From Silvimonas amylolytica (lineage in GTDB: Bacteria; Pseudomonadota; Gammaproteobacteria; Burkholderiales; Chitinibacteraceae), in assembly GCF_014645555.1 (NCBI RefSeq), contig NZ_BMLY01000006.1, positions 124,001 to 188,000 on the forward strand: a stretch of 64,000 bases of DNA, in the 5' to 3' direction. The notes beneath the pieces are model-generated. The model was given only the letters and a program-made list of their open reading frames with translations, searched no databases and was not told the DNA's origin. Shown one piece after another: positions 1 to 8,937 of the stretch (within the stretch, counting starts at the first letter, position 1; every line of letters starts with the position of its first letter). A program made the position numbers and the translations under genes.

Positions 1-1194
1 CGCGAAGATGCCCGTCGCGCCATGGCGAAGGTCGGGCTCGATAGCATTGATCCAGATACGCTGGTAGGTGATCTGGGGATTGGTCATCAGCAAATGGTGG
101 AAATCGCCCGCAACCTGATTGGCGAATGCCGCGTGCTGATCCTGGATGAACCCACCGCCATGCTGACCGCGCGGGAGGTGGATCTGTTGTTTGACCAGAT
201 CGCCATCCTGAAAGCGCGTGGTGTGGCGCTGGTGTATATCTCGCACCGCCTCGAAGAACTGGCCCGCATTGCCGACCGCATTGCCGTGCTGCGCGATGGC
301 CGTCTGGTCTGTGCCGATGACATCAACCGCTACACCAGCGATGAACTGGTGACCTTGATGGTCGGCCGCGAGCTGGGCGAGAAGATCGACTTTGGCGTTC
401 GCAATATTGGCGCGCCGATGCTGGCGGTGCAGGGGATGCGCCGCGGCAATGTAGTCCGCGATGTCTCGCTGGAAGTGCGTAGTGGTGAAATCTTTGGCAT
501 CAGCGGGTTGATCGGCGCTGGCCGTACCGAGTTGATGCGCTTGATCTACGGCGCAGACAAGGCCGATGCAGGCACGATCCAGATCGGTAACCCGTTGCGC
601 ACCGTCACTATCAACTCGCCGGTCGATGCCGTGCGTGAAGGCATTGCGCTGATTACCGAAGACCGCAAAGGCGAAGGGCTGCTGTTACCCCAGTCGATTG
701 CCGCGAATGTGTCGCTGGGCAATATGGATGCAGTCTCGAAGCATGGGATCATCGACAACCAGAAAGAAACGGCCCTGGCACAGCGCCAGATTGCTGCCAT
801 GCGTATTCGTACTTCCGGTGCAGCACAGGCAGTCCAGGAACTCTCTGGCGGTAACCAGCAGAAGGTGGTGATCGGCCGCTGGCTGGAACGCGACTGTGAC
901 GTACTGCTATTTGATGAGCCCACGCGCGGGATCGACATCGGCGCCAAGTTCGATATCTACGCCTTGTTTGGCGAACTGGCCCGTAAGGGCAAGGCGTTAG
1001 TGGTGGTCTCGAGTGACTTGCGTGAACTCATGCTGATTTGTGATCGCATTGCCGTGCTCTCTGCCGGCAAAGTCACCGGCACGTTCGAACGCGATACATG
1101 GACGCAAGACGCCATCCTCGCCGCGGCATTTGCCGGTTACCAGACACGCGACCGGATGCTGGCGGATGGCCATGCCGAACCCGCCAGCGCATAA
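1..1194 (+). CDS. rbsA: Ribose ABC transporter, duplicated ATP-binding subunit (5' end cut by window)
   Basis: ATPase that powers sugar import through the neighbouring RbsC permease. The reading frame is open to base 1, so roughly the first 100 residues, including the first Walker A, lie outside the window. Visible are the first-half signature (GIGHQQMVEIARN) and Walker B (VLILDEPTAML), then the second half with the degenerate P-loop GLIGAGRTE, signature LSGGNQQKVVIGRWL and Walker B LLFDEPTRGID. The degenerate second P-loop and DEPTRGID are typical of the RbsA/MglA/XylG family of double-domain ATPases. The substrate is inferred from rbsC, ribokinase and ribose pyranase downstream. No periplasmic binding protein (RbsB) is in the window; it may lie upstream. 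Confidence 0.93.
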   Translation, partial: REDARRAMAKVGLDSIDPDTLVGDLGIGHQQMVEIARNLIGECRVLILDEPTAMLTAREVDLLFDQIAILKARGVALVYISHRLEELARIADRIAVLRDGRLVCADDINRYTSDELVTLMVGRELGEKIDFGVRNIGAPMLAVQGMRRGNVVRDVSLEVRSGEIFGISGLIGAGRTELMRLIYGADKADAGTIQIGNPLRTVTINSPVDAVREGIALITEDRKGEGLLLPQSIAANVSLGNMDAVSKHGIIDNQKETALAQRQIAAMRIRTSGAAQAVQELSGGNQQKVVIGRWLERDCDVLLFDEPTRGIDIGAKFDIYALFGELARKGKALVVVSSDLRELMLICDRIAVLSAGKVTGTFERDTWTQDAILAAAFAGYQTRDRMLADGHAEPASA

Positions 1195-1271
1195 CGCTTC
1201 AATACAACAACCACATTGCAAAACCAGGATGCAGACCACGCAGACACTGCGTGGTGACAGGAGTGGATTAA

Positions 1272-2303
1272 ATGACTGACCAACAAACCAACGCCGTGGC
1301 TCCGGACGCACCAGCGCCCGTTGCTGCGCCGGCGACTGCGCTGCCCAATAACAACGGCGGCCTCATTCGCGGCTTGAGCACCTATCTGGGCCTTGCTGGC
1401 GCATTGATCGCCATGATTGCGCTGTTCTCGGTGCTCAGTTCGCACTTTTTTACGTATGACACCTTCAGTCTGATTGCCAACCAGATTCCTGATCTGGTCG
1501 TCATGGCGGTCGGCATGACTTTCATTCTGATTATTGCCGGGATCGATCTCTCGGTCGGTTCTGTGCTGGCTCTGGCGGCTTCGGTCGTCAGTGTGGCTGC
1601 ACTCAAGTATCAGATGGGGCCCTGGTCGTCGGCGTTGTTGGGTATGGCCGCCGCCGCCGTGGCAGGGGCATTGACCGGTACGGTCACCGTGGCGTGGCGC
1701 ATTCCATCGTTCATTGTGTCGCTGGGCGTGCTGGAGATCGCGCGTGGTCTGGCGTACCAGTTGACCAACTCGCGCACCGCTTACATTGGTGCACAATTTG
1801 ATTGGCTCTCCAACCCGATCGCCGTCGGTATTTCGCCCGCTTTCCTGATTGCTGTGGCCGTCATGGTCATTGCGCAACTGGTACTCACCCGCACGGTATT
1901 TGGCCGTTATCTGGTCGGCATTGGTACCAACGAAGAAGCTGTGCGCCTTGCCGGTATCAACCCCAAACCCTACAAGCTGGCAGTGTTCGCACTGATGGGC
2001 TTGTTGTCTGGCCTGGCGGCGCTGTTCCAGATTTCCCGCCTGGAAGCGGCTGATCCGAACGCGGGTCAAGGCATGGAACTACAAGTGATCGCCGCGGTGG
2101 TGATTGGCGGCACCAGCTTGATGGGGGGCCGCGGCTCGGTGATCGCTACCTTCTTTGGCGTGCTGATTATCTCGGTACTGGCTGCTGGCCTGGCCCAGAT
2201 CGGGGCAAACGAGCCGACCAAACGCATTATCACGGGTGCAGTGATCGTGGTTGCCGTGGTGCTGGACACCTATCGTAGCCATCGCGCAAAAAAGCGCGGT
2301 TGA
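1272..2303 (+). CDS. rbsC: Ribose ABC transporter permease
   Basis: Membrane channel subunit of the ribose importer, 343 residues, the usual size for RbsC. After a polar N-terminal tail of about 40 residues come eight or more hydrophobic segments. Family hallmarks are AGIDLSVGSVLALAA in the first third and GGTSLMGGRGS in the last third. The start at 1272 follows AGGAG (1259–1263) at eight bases. It lies 77 bases after rbsA and 25 before the regulator gene, in one apparent operon. BPD_transp_2 permeases for other sugars look alike, so ribose specificity rests on the neighbours. Confidence 0.93.
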   Translation: MTDQQTNAVAPDAPAPVAAPATALPNNNGGLIRGLSTYLGLAGALIAMIALFSVLSSHFFTYDTFSLIANQIPDLVVMAVGMTFILIIAGIDLSVGSVLALAASVVSVAALKYQMGPWSSALLGMAAAAVAGALTGTVTVAWRIPSFIVSLGVLEIARGLAYQLTNSRTAYIGAQFDWLSNPIAVGISPAFLIAVAVMVIAQLVLTRTVFGRYLVGIGTNEEAVRLAGINPKPYKLAVFALMGLLSGLAALFQISRLEAADPNAGQGMELQVIAAVVIGGTSLMGGRGSVIATFFGVLIISVLAAGLAQIGANEPTKRIITGAVIVVAVVLDTYRSHRAKKRG

Positions 2304-2328
2304 TCAGCAGAAAAACGGATAACAGACC

Positions 2329-3330
2329 ATGGCCACGATCAAGGACGTCGCTACGCTGGCTGGCGTGTCGTTTACCACCGTGTCACACGTGGTGAATCGC
2401 ACCCGCCCGGTCAGTCAAAAAGCGCGCGAAAAAGTCGAACACGCCATCCGTCAACTGAACTACGTGCCCTCTGGCGTGGCGCGCTCACTCAAGGTACGGG
2501 CTACTTCAACCATCGGGCTGTTGGTGCCTAACAGTACCAACCCGTATTTTGCCGAACTGGCCCGCGGGATTGAAACGCGCTGCGAGCGCAATGGCTACTG
2601 CGTGTTTCTGTGTAACTCGGACGATGATCCTGAGAAACAACGCAACTATTTGCGGGCACTGCGTGAGAAACGCATTGATGGCCTCGTGATTGCCTCGGCG
2701 GGGGATAACTACTCGCTGATGGAAGGGCTGGTCGACAACCATGTGCCAGTGGTGATCGTCGACCGCGAAGTGGAAGGTGTGGCGGCCGATCTGGTCGAAA
2801 TTGACCATGAACTGGGCGCCTATGTGGCGACCAGGCACTTGCTGGAGCAGGGACATCGGCGCATTGGGTGCATCAGCGGCCCTTCGACTATGGCCGTGGG
2901 CACTTTGCGTGTGGCGGGTTTTCGGCGTGCCATGGCAGAAGCGGGCGTGCCGGTACTGCCTGATGCCGTCGTAGAAAGCGACTTTTCCAGCCCCGGTGGC
3001 TATTACGCCGCCTCGCGCCTGTTTGCGGGGCTCATGCCGACGGCTATTTTTGCCGGTAACGACATGATGGGCATCGGTGTTTTGCGCGCTGCGGCAGAGC
3101 GGGGCATTCGCGTGCCGCAAGATTGTTCGGTGATTGGTTTTGATGACATTGAACTGAGCCGCTACGTTTACCCGGCGCTCTCAACAGTCGGGCAGTCGAT
3201 TCCGCAACTGGGTGAACAAGCCGCGCAACTCTTGCTTGATCGCATCAACGGAACCGCCACCGGCACACCAAAGCGGCAGATTGTGGCACCACAACTGACG
3301 TTGCGTGAATCCACTGCGCAGCATGTTTGA
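2329..3330 (+). CDS. rbsR: LacI-family transcriptional regulator, probable ribose repressor
   Basis: Sugar-responsive DNA-binding repressor, 333 residues. Residues 2–50 form the LacI helix-turn-helix and hinge (TIKDVATLAGVSFTTVSHVV, then NYVPSGVARSLK), followed by a periplasmic-binding-protein-like effector domain (TIGLLVPNSTNPYFAEL near residue 62, and VIGFDDIELSRYVYPALSTV near 265). The effector is most likely ribose, because the gene sits inside the rbs operon between rbsC and rbsK. The operon promoter, where an operator would be expected, is upstream of the window, so self-regulation cannot be read here. Confidence 0.9.
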   Translation: MATIKDVATLAGVSFTTVSHVVNRTRPVSQKAREKVEHAIRQLNYVPSGVARSLKVRATSTIGLLVPNSTNPYFAELARGIETRCERNGYCVFLCNSDDDPEKQRNYLRALREKRIDGLVIASAGDNYSLMEGLVDNHVPVVIVDREVEGVAADLVEIDHELGAYVATRHLLEQGHRRIGCISGPSTMAVGTLRVAGFRRAMAEAGVPVLPDAVVESDFSSPGGYYAASRLFAGLMPTAIFAGNDMMGIGVLRAAAERGIRVPQDCSVIGFDDIELSRYVYPALSTVGQSIPQLGEQAAQLLLDRINGTATGTPKRQIVAPQLTLRESTAQHV

Positions 3331-3431
3331 GCGTTTGGCAAAAAGCGGATCGGATGATTTGAATAACCTTGCAACGCAAAAAGAAAAACGGCAAGACCGC
3401 AATGCGCGGCAGACATACAGGAAACAAGGCA

Positions 3432-4379
3432 GTGAACGCAGTCAACAGCAGTAACAATGAGCAAAAGGCCGGCCATGTGCTGATCGTCGGTAGCCTGAAT
3501 ATGGATCTGGTGGGGCGTGCCCCCCGCCTGCCCAAACCGGGCGAGACCTTATCCGGCACCTCGTTTGCCACGATCGCTGGCGGCAAGGGCGGTAATCAGG
3601 CCGTGGCCGCAGCGCGATTGGGTGCCCATGTGGCCATGATCGGTGCGACTGGCGCTGATAGCTACGGCGCTGCGTTGCGTGCCGGTCTGGCAGACGAGGG
3701 CATTAATTGCAGCGGCATTGCCACTCAAGCTGATGTGCCTACCGGCGTAGCGATGATCATTGTTGACGACGCGAGCCAGAACGCAATCCTGATCGTGCCA
3801 GGCGCGAATGGCGAGGTCATGCCCGCCGCCATCGCCCGGCATGAAGCACTGGTCGCAGCGGCCGATGTGGTGGTTTGTCAGCTCGAAGTGCCGCATGACA
3901 CCGTGCTTGCTGCACTGCAAGCCGCACGCCGTCTGGGTAAGGTGACTGTTTTGAACCCGGCACCGGTGAGTGCACCGTTGCCGGAGTCCTGGTTGCCGGA
4001 AGTGGATTACCTCATTCCCAACGAGATCGAAGCCGCCACGCTGTCTGGTATTCCGGTGGATTCTCCTCAGGACGCTTGCATTGCAGCACAGCGTCTACGT
4101 GCGCTGGGCGCTCGTAACGTACTGATTACGCTGGGCGCGCGGGGGCTTGTCGCGCTCACGGGGGACGACATGGCGCATTATCCGGGCACCCCGGTCAAGG
4201 CGGTCGACACCACGGCGGCGGGCGACACCTTCACCGGAGGTTTCTCTGCCGCCCTGGCGCGGGGTGCCAGCGTGCACGACGCCATTTTGCTGGGGCAGCG
4301 CGCAGCTGCGATCTCCGTGACCCGTGCCGGCGCGCAGCCATCCATTCCGTTTCTGCATGAAGTGGAGCAACAAGCATGA
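3432..4379 (+). CDS. rbsK: Ribokinase
   Basis: PfkB-family kinase that phosphorylates ribose at O5 for entry into the pentose phosphate pathway. Visible are the N-terminal GSLNMDLVGRAPRLPKPGET, the PfkB motif GGKGGNQAVAAARLGA, and the C-terminal anion-hole and catalytic-base motif DTTAAGDTFTGGF. I prefer the GTG at 3432 (315 residues, near the family norm of about 309), which has AGGAAA (3419–3424) upstream. An ATG at 3369 in the same frame would add 21 mostly basic residues and lacks a good ribosome site. The 3' end overlaps rbsD by four bases (ATGA), implying coupled translation. Confidence 0.9.
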   Translation: MNAVNSSNNEQKAGHVLIVGSLNMDLVGRAPRLPKPGETLSGTSFATIAGGKGGNQAVAAARLGAHVAMIGATGADSYGAALRAGLADEGINCSGIATQADVPTGVAMIIVDDASQNAILIVPGANGEVMPAAIARHEALVAAADVVVCQLEVPHDTVLAALQAARRLGKVTVLNPAPVSAPLPESWLPEVDYLIPNEIEAATLSGIPVDSPQDACIAAQRLRALGARNVLITLGARGLVALTGDDMAHYPGTPVKAVDTTAAGDTFTGGFSAALARGASVHDAILLGQRAAAISVTRAGAQPSIPFLHEVEQQA

Positions 4380-4783
4380 AGAAAACGAAGCTGCTCAACA
4401 CCGCCGTATCCCGCGTGATTGCCGCGCTGGGCCATGGCGACATGATTTTGATCGCAGATGCCGGTATGCCCACGCCGTTGCATGCGACAGATGTTGAGAT
4501 CATTGATCTGGCATTGACTGCAGGCACGCCGACGTTTGCCGAGGTGCTGGAGGTCGTGCTGAGCGAGATGCAAGTCCAGTCGCACGTGGTCGCACAAGAA
4601 ATGCTGGACGGCCGCCTGCCGCCGCTGGCTGCGCTGAACCAGTCCGCCAGCATGACCGGCGAACGGCAGGTGGTGAGTCACGATGCGCTCAAGGCCATGA
4701 GCCACAACGCACGCGCCTTTATCCGCACCGGTGAATGCACCCCTTACGCAAATGTGATGCTGGTGGCGGGCGTCACGTTCTGA
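4376..4783 (+). CDS. rbsD: D-ribose pyranase
   Basis: Small cytoplasmic mutarotase that converts ribopyranose into forms usable by ribokinase. It has 135 residues, close to the family norm. The conserved segment GHGDMILIADAGMPTP holds the family histidine and aspartate, and the C-terminal FIRTGECTPYANVMLVAGV is characteristic of RbsD. The start overlaps the rbsK stop as ATGA, so the two are translationally coupled. The stop is followed by about 140 bases with a short hairpin before the nucleoside hydrolase gene. Confidence 0.92.
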   Translation: MKKTKLLNTAVSRVIAALGHGDMILIADAGMPTPLHATDVEIIDLALTAGTPTFAEVLEVVLSEMQVQSHVVAQEMLDGRLPPLAALNQSASMTGERQVVSHDALKAMSHNARAFIRTGECTPYANVMLVAGVTF

Positions 4784-4855
4784 TCGTTGTACCTCTCCGC
4801 CACACCGCGTAAGTCCGCAGTTCCGAAGTTCATCTGAAGTCTGAAAGTCCTGGCA

Positions 4856-4885
4856 CGCCGAAACCCGCAACGGGTTTCCCGGCGG
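4856..4885 (+). other. Hairpin in the rbsD–nucleoside hydrolase gap
   Basis: The arms AAACCCG and CGGGTTT (4861–4867 and 4871–4877) with a CAA loop are flanked by CGCCG and GGCG. No T-run follows, so it is not an ordinary intrinsic terminator. It may stabilise the upstream rbs message or separate expression of the two genes. This is inference from base pairing only. Confidence 0.35.
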
Positions 4886-4927
4886 GGCTGGTTGCGCATT
4901 GCTTCTGACCAAACACTGAGGAATAAC

Positions 4928-6040
4928 ATGAAAAAGACAGTGATTTCACTGATTCTGCTGGGTACCGCTTTGCTTGCAGGTTGCTCGGGCGACGATGACA
5001 ACACGCTCGCCACCGCCAACGCGCCCAAGATCATCATCGATTCTGACTTCAACACCATGGGCGACGACGGCCAGTTGTTTGTCATGGCCACGCAACTGAT
5101 GGCTCAAGGCAAGGTGAACGTGCTGGGGCTGACGGTAGAGAGCGGCAACGGCTGGTTGCTGCAAGAACAAAGCGATGCCCTCAAAGCAGCCGAACGGATG
5201 GGTGTGGCGCAGCAAATTGGGGTCTATGCCGGTGCCAATTACGCGCTGATGTATGACCAGACCAGCATCCAGGCGCAAATGGCCGCTAACCCCAATGGCT
5301 GGTTCGGGGCATGGATGTTCCCAGAACCGCAAAGTGCGGCAGACCTGACGGCGCCACCGGATGGTTTTGCCACCAGCAACACCCTGCGCAGTCAAAACGC
5401 GTCCGACTTCATGATTACCACGATCAAGGCGCATCCACATGAAGTCATCATTCTGGAAGTTGGGCCGCCCACCAATCTGGCCCTGGCGCTGCGTAAAGCA
5501 CCAGAGATTGCGCCGTTGATCAAAGCCATTGTGTATATGGGCGGCAATATCAACGTGCCGGGCAATGCCAACGCGGTGGCCGAGATGAACTGGTGGTTTG
5601 ACCCGGTCGCTGTCTCAGAGATTTTGCAGCAGGACATTCCGCAATCCGTGATCCCGCTGGATGTCACCGATACCGTGCCGCTGGATCAAGCCACCTTTGA
5701 TGCTATCGCCCACAACCCGGCCAAACAAACCGTGGTCACGCAAATCTATGACACCGAGAACGCGCGGTTCCTCGGCCCGGACGCTCACATCTTTGACACG
5801 CTGACGATCGCCTACCTGCTTGACCCAACCATGGCGACGCAAACCACGGACGCCTGGCTTGCGATAAACACCACACCGGGTGAACAGCAAGGCCAGGTGA
5901 CCGCCAGCACGACGGCGCCCATTGCCGGTGGCTCCTTACGCAAGATCCGCTACGTCAGCAAATTTGATAACACCCGTTTCCTGGCGCAGTACATCGATTT
6001 GATGACGCGCCCGGTGCCGGTGACATTGCCTGCTTTCTGA
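4928..6040 (+). CDS. Nucleoside hydrolase with lipoprotein signal
   Basis: Predicted inosine/uridine-preferring nucleoside hydrolase, which splits nucleosides to base and ribose. The chosen start (ATG 4928, preceded by GAGGAA) gives 370 residues beginning with a lipoprotein signal: MKK, a hydrophobic stretch and the lipobox LLAGC. The mature part opens with KIIIDSDFNTMGDDG, a variant of the calcium-binding DxDxxxDD motif of the family; EVGPPTNLALALR and YMGGN also match. It is therefore probably membrane-anchored and exported, unlike the common cytoplasmic RihA/B/C enzymes. Position behind rbsACRKD suggests that it feeds ribose to the importer. It could instead act on a modified nucleoside. 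Confidence 0.85.
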   Translation: MKKTVISLILLGTALLAGCSGDDDNTLATANAPKIIIDSDFNTMGDDGQLFVMATQLMAQGKVNVLGLTVESGNGWLLQEQSDALKAAERMGVAQQIGVYAGANYALMYDQTSIQAQMAANPNGWFGAWMFPEPQSAADLTAPPDGFATSNTLRSQNASDFMITTIKAHPHEVIILEVGPPTNLALALRKAPEIAPLIKAIVYMGGNINVPGNANAVAEMNWWFDPVAVSEILQQDIPQSVIPLDVTDTVPLDQATFDAIAHNPAKQTVVTQIYDTENARFLGPDAHIFDTLTIAYLLDPTMATQTTDAWLAINTTPGEQQGQVTASTTAPIAGGSLRKIRYVSKFDNTRFLAQYIDLMTRPVPVTLPAF

Positions 6041-6073
6041 TCGTCTTTACTGCCTCCTGCCGCTTCCTCCCTC

Positions 6074-6108
6074 GCCCCCGTCTGGTTCATCCAGCCGGGG
6101 GCTTTTTT
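6074..6108 (+). terminator. Intrinsic terminator of the ribose operon
   Basis: A perfect 7-bp stem GCCCCCG/CGGGGGC (6074–6080 and 6096–6102) with a 15-base loop is followed directly by six T. It lies 33 bases past the nucleoside hydrolase stop. Confidence 0.85.
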
Positions 6109-6318
6109 GCGTGACGACGAGAAAGAATTTCTTTGTATTGAACGAAATTAATCTGATTTGTGGCCAGGTGCGAGGGCGAGAAAAATGGCAATACGACATC
6201 AACTTGTGCGGATATGCCAGACAGGCCGACAGGCGAGACATGGTTTTATAAAAAAGAAAAACTGTGTAATGAAATCGCCCGTGCCGTGAGGAAACCGCGT
6301 TTAACCGAGGAACACATC

Positions 6319-7110
6319 ATGACTAATCAAACATTTACTGGTCGCAAACTGCTCGTTGTGGGAGGCACCAGCGGCATAGGTCTGGAAACCGCAAAACTGG
6401 TCGCAAAAGAGGGCGGTTCTGTCATCGTGGTTGGCCATCGTGCTGACAAAATACACGATGCACAGCAGTTGCTTGCCGGGGTTGCTACAACGGGGACGGT
6501 GCAGACGCTGGCCGCAGATCTGACCCGTGCCGACGGCGTGAATGCATTGATTGCCGCGCTTGATCAGGACCATCGGGACATAGACCTGCTGGTCAATGCC
6601 GCTGGCGTGTTCTTCCCCAAGCCATTCGTGGCGCATGGCGACGCCGATTATGACCAGTACATGGCGCTCAACCGCGCGTTCTTTTTCGTGACTCAAGCCG
6701 TGGCAAAGAACCTCATTGCCGCTGGCAAGCCAGGTGTCATCGTCAATATTGGTTCGATGTGGGCAAAGCAGGCCATTGAAGCCACACCATCCTCGGCCTA
6801 TTCCATGGCCAAAGCCGGTTTGCACGCGCTGACCCAACATCTGGCGATGGAACTGGCAGGCAAGCAGATCCGGGTCAATGCGGTGTCGCCCGCTGTGGTG
6901 CAGACACCGATCTATGAAGGGTTCATTCCGAAGGCCGAAGTCCATGCGGCTTTGCAGGGCTTTAACCGGTTTCATCCAATCGGCCGGGTGGGCACACCGC
7001 TGGATGTCGCTCAGGTCGTCGCTTTCTTGCTGTCAGATAAAGCCGCCTGGGTGACCGGGGCCGTATGGGATGTGGATGGTGGCGTGATGGCCGGCCGCAA
7101 TCTGGGGTAA
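6319..7110 (+). CDS. Short-chain dehydrogenase/reductase (SDR)
   Basis: Classical NAD(P)-dependent oxidoreductase, 263 residues. The cofactor motif is [11 protein letters not shown] near residue 14, the NAAG motif is NAAGVFF, the catalytic serine is in VNIGSMWAK, and the catalytic pair is in [15 protein letters not shown] (YxxxK intact). The C-terminal [19 protein letters not shown] and DVDGG are typical. I chose ATG 6319, with GAGG eight bases upstream; the frame is open further upstream but without conserved residues. It is the first gene of a five-gene run (to 10552) with very short gaps. The substrate is unknown. Confidence 0.85.
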   Translation: MTNQTFTGRKLLVVGGTSGIGLETAKLVAKEGGSVIVVGHRADKIHDAQQLLAGVATTGTVQTLAADLTRADGVNALIAALDQDHRDIDLLVNAAGVFFPKPFVAHGDADYDQYMALNRAFFFVTQAVAKNLIAAGKPGVIVNIGSMWAKQAIEATPSSAYSMAKAGLHALTQHLAMELAGKQIRVNAVSPAVVQTPIYEGFIPKAEVHAALQGFNRFHPIGRVGTPLDVAQVVAFLLSDKAAWVTGAVWDVDGGVMAGRNLG

Positions 7111-7141
7111 TCCTCGCCGGGGCTAACACGCCCCGGTTGTC

Positions 7142-7840
7142 ATGAGAAAAAACATGCCCAGCAACACAAGCAGGATCGGCGCCGGACGCACGGTGCTCAT
7201 CGCCGGCTATAGCGCCGGTTTGGGGGCCGCGCTGGCACGGCAATTTACAAACGCAGGGTATTCCGTCGTCGGCGCCTCCCGCAGTGGTGAGGGCGAGCAC
7301 GTTGATCTCACCGATGAAGGTGCCGTGGGGGCGCTGTTTGCCTGTCTCGATCAGCATTACCCGCCGCTTGCTGGCGTCATTCACAACAGCATGTTGTTCT
7401 TGCGTGAGCCGCTGATGAGTACGAGTGCAGCACAACTGGAATCCGTCTGGCGCGCGATGGTCATGACTGCGTTTCTGGTGACGCGTGAAGCCATTCCCCG
7501 TCTGCAGCAACTGGGTGGCGGCACGCTGATTTATACCGGTGCCTCCGGGAGTCGCCGGGCCGGCGTGGATTTTGCCGCTTTCAGTTCGGCCAAATTTGCG
7601 CTGCGTGGCTTTGCGCAAGCGGTTGCCCGTGAACATGGCGCTCAAGGCATCCATGCGGTGAGCGTGATCGTGGATGGTCTGATTGAGAGCGATAAAACGG
7701 CGCAGCGCTTTGCCGCGAGCCATCTGCAGCGCATGATCAATCCGGATGAACTGGCTGTACAGTATCTGCAATTGTTCCATCAACCTGCCAGTACCTGGAC
7801 ACAAGAACTGGATATCCGGCCCATGGGTGGGCGCTTTTGA
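7142..7840 (+). CDS. SDR-family protein with Phe in place of the catalytic Tyr
   Basis: Rossmann-fold protein of 232 residues (228 if ATG 7154 is used). The N-terminal GYSAGLGAALARQF is a variant of the glycine-rich TGxxxGxG motif. The serine of the active-site region is present (YTGASGSRRAG), but the expected YxxxK reads FSSAK, so the proton-donor tyrosine is replaced by phenylalanine. The following segment FALRGFAQAVARE is otherwise SDR-like, and proteins with this FxxxK form occur in the family. It may have a changed mechanism or a binding role. It is 31 bases after the previous SDR, and its stop is one base before the next start. Confidence 0.78.
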   Translation: MRKNMPSNTSRIGAGRTVLIAGYSAGLGAALARQFTNAGYSVVGASRSGEGEHVDLTDEGAVGALFACLDQHYPPLAGVIHNSMLFLREPLMSTSAAQLESVWRAMVMTAFLVTREAIPRLQQLGGGTLIYTGASGSRRAGVDFAAFSSAKFALRGFAQAVAREHGAQGIHAVSVIVDGLIESDKTAQRFAASHLQRMINPDELAVQYLQLFHQPASTWTQELDIRPMGGRF

Positions 7841-7841
7841 A

Positions 7842-8936
7842 ATGATCGTGACTGAAAAACCAATCCTCATCCTTGGCGCAGGCTTGTCTGGCTTGTATGC
7901 GGCCTTGCAGTTGCGCCATGCCGGTCGGCAGGTGCTCCTCGTTGAAGCGCGTCCACGCCCGGGCGGCCGTATTCTCAGTGAATCACCACACGGGCCAGGT
8001 CATTCTGCAGATATGGGGCCTGGCTGGTACTGGCCAGAAATGAATCCGCGCATGGCGGCACTGGTCAGGCAATTGGGGCTGGCTGATTACCCTCAGTACG
8101 AGGCCGGCGCCCGCCTGCGCGAAGACGCGGATGGCACCATTCAGACCTTGCGCCATAGCTGGTTTGCGCAACCGGAATCCCGCCGTCTCGTCGGCGGTAT
8201 GCAAGCACTGGTTGCCGCTCTGGTGGCGCAATTGGGGCCTGCGGTGTTGCAGCTGGACACCCGGGCGAGTGCGCTAAGCTTGACGCCAGATGGCGTCGAG
8301 GTTGAAGTGAGTCAGCGCGACACGCTGCACATGATCCGCGCTGCCGCTGTCATCAGCACCTTGCCGCCGCGGTTGCTGGCCAATGCGGTGAGGATGACGC
8401 CGCCCGTATCATCCGGATTACGCCAGCGCTGGCAGGAGACGCCGACCTGGATGGCCGGGCAAGCCAAATTTGTCGCTGCTTATGACCAACCGTTCTGGCG
8501 TACGGCCGGTTTGTCGGGGGACGTGAGCAGTCAGCGCGGGCCGATGGTCGAAATTCACGATGCCTCCAATGAAGCGGGGACAGTGGCCCTGCTGTTCGGA
8601 TTTATAGGTGTGCCGGCACAGATCCGGCAGCAACTTGGCGAGGCGGGTTTGCAACAGCGGGCTATCAACCAGTTGGCCCGCCTGTTTGGCCCTGAGGCGC
8701 AAACCCCAAGCTGGACCGCGCTGAAAGACTGGGCGCAGGACCCGTATACTGCGACACAACAGGATCAACAACCGCTGCACCAGCATCCATACTATGGCCA
8801 CACGGCTTTGCCGGAAGCCTGGGCTGGGCACCTGATGCTGGCGGGGACGGAGTTCGCACCGGATATGGGCGGTTATCTCGAAGGGGCGCTGGCCGCAGCA
8901 GATGCAGCGGTCGCCACACTACTGGCTGGAACATGA
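7842..8936 (+). CDS. FAD-dependent amine oxidase-family protein
   Basis: Flavin oxidoreductase of 364 residues. The dinucleotide-binding motif ILGAGLSGLYAALQL lies near residue 9, followed by VLLVEARPRPGGRILSE, the GGR extension typical of the monoamine oxidase/phytoene desaturase fold. The C-terminal MLAGTEFAPDMGGYLEGAL is the second FAD-contact motif. ATG 7842 overlies the expected N-terminus, one base after the previous stop; the longer frame upstream only reads through the SDR gene. The substrate is unknown. The protein is shorter than most amine oxidases, as in uncharacterised family members. Confidence 0.82.
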   Translation: MIVTEKPILILGAGLSGLYAALQLRHAGRQVLLVEARPRPGGRILSESPHGPGHSADMGPGWYWPEMNPRMAALVRQLGLADYPQYEAGARLREDADGTIQTLRHSWFAQPESRRLVGGMQALVAALVAQLGPAVLQLDTRASALSLTPDGVEVEVSQRDTLHMIRAAAVISTLPPRLLANAVRMTPPVSSGLRQRWQETPTWMAGQAKFVAAYDQPFWRTAGLSGDVSSQRGPMVEIHDASNEAGTVALLFGFIGVPAQIRQQLGEAGLQQRAINQLARLFGPEAQTPSWTALKDWAQDPYTATQQDQQPLHQHPYYGHTALPEAWAGHLMLAGTEFAPDMGGYLEGALAAADAAVATLLAGT

Positions 8937-8937
8937 A

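Noticed and set aside
1137-2069. Long minus-strand frame opposite rbsC
   Set aside because: Runs antisense through a clear permease gene; composition is the mirror of GC-rich codons.
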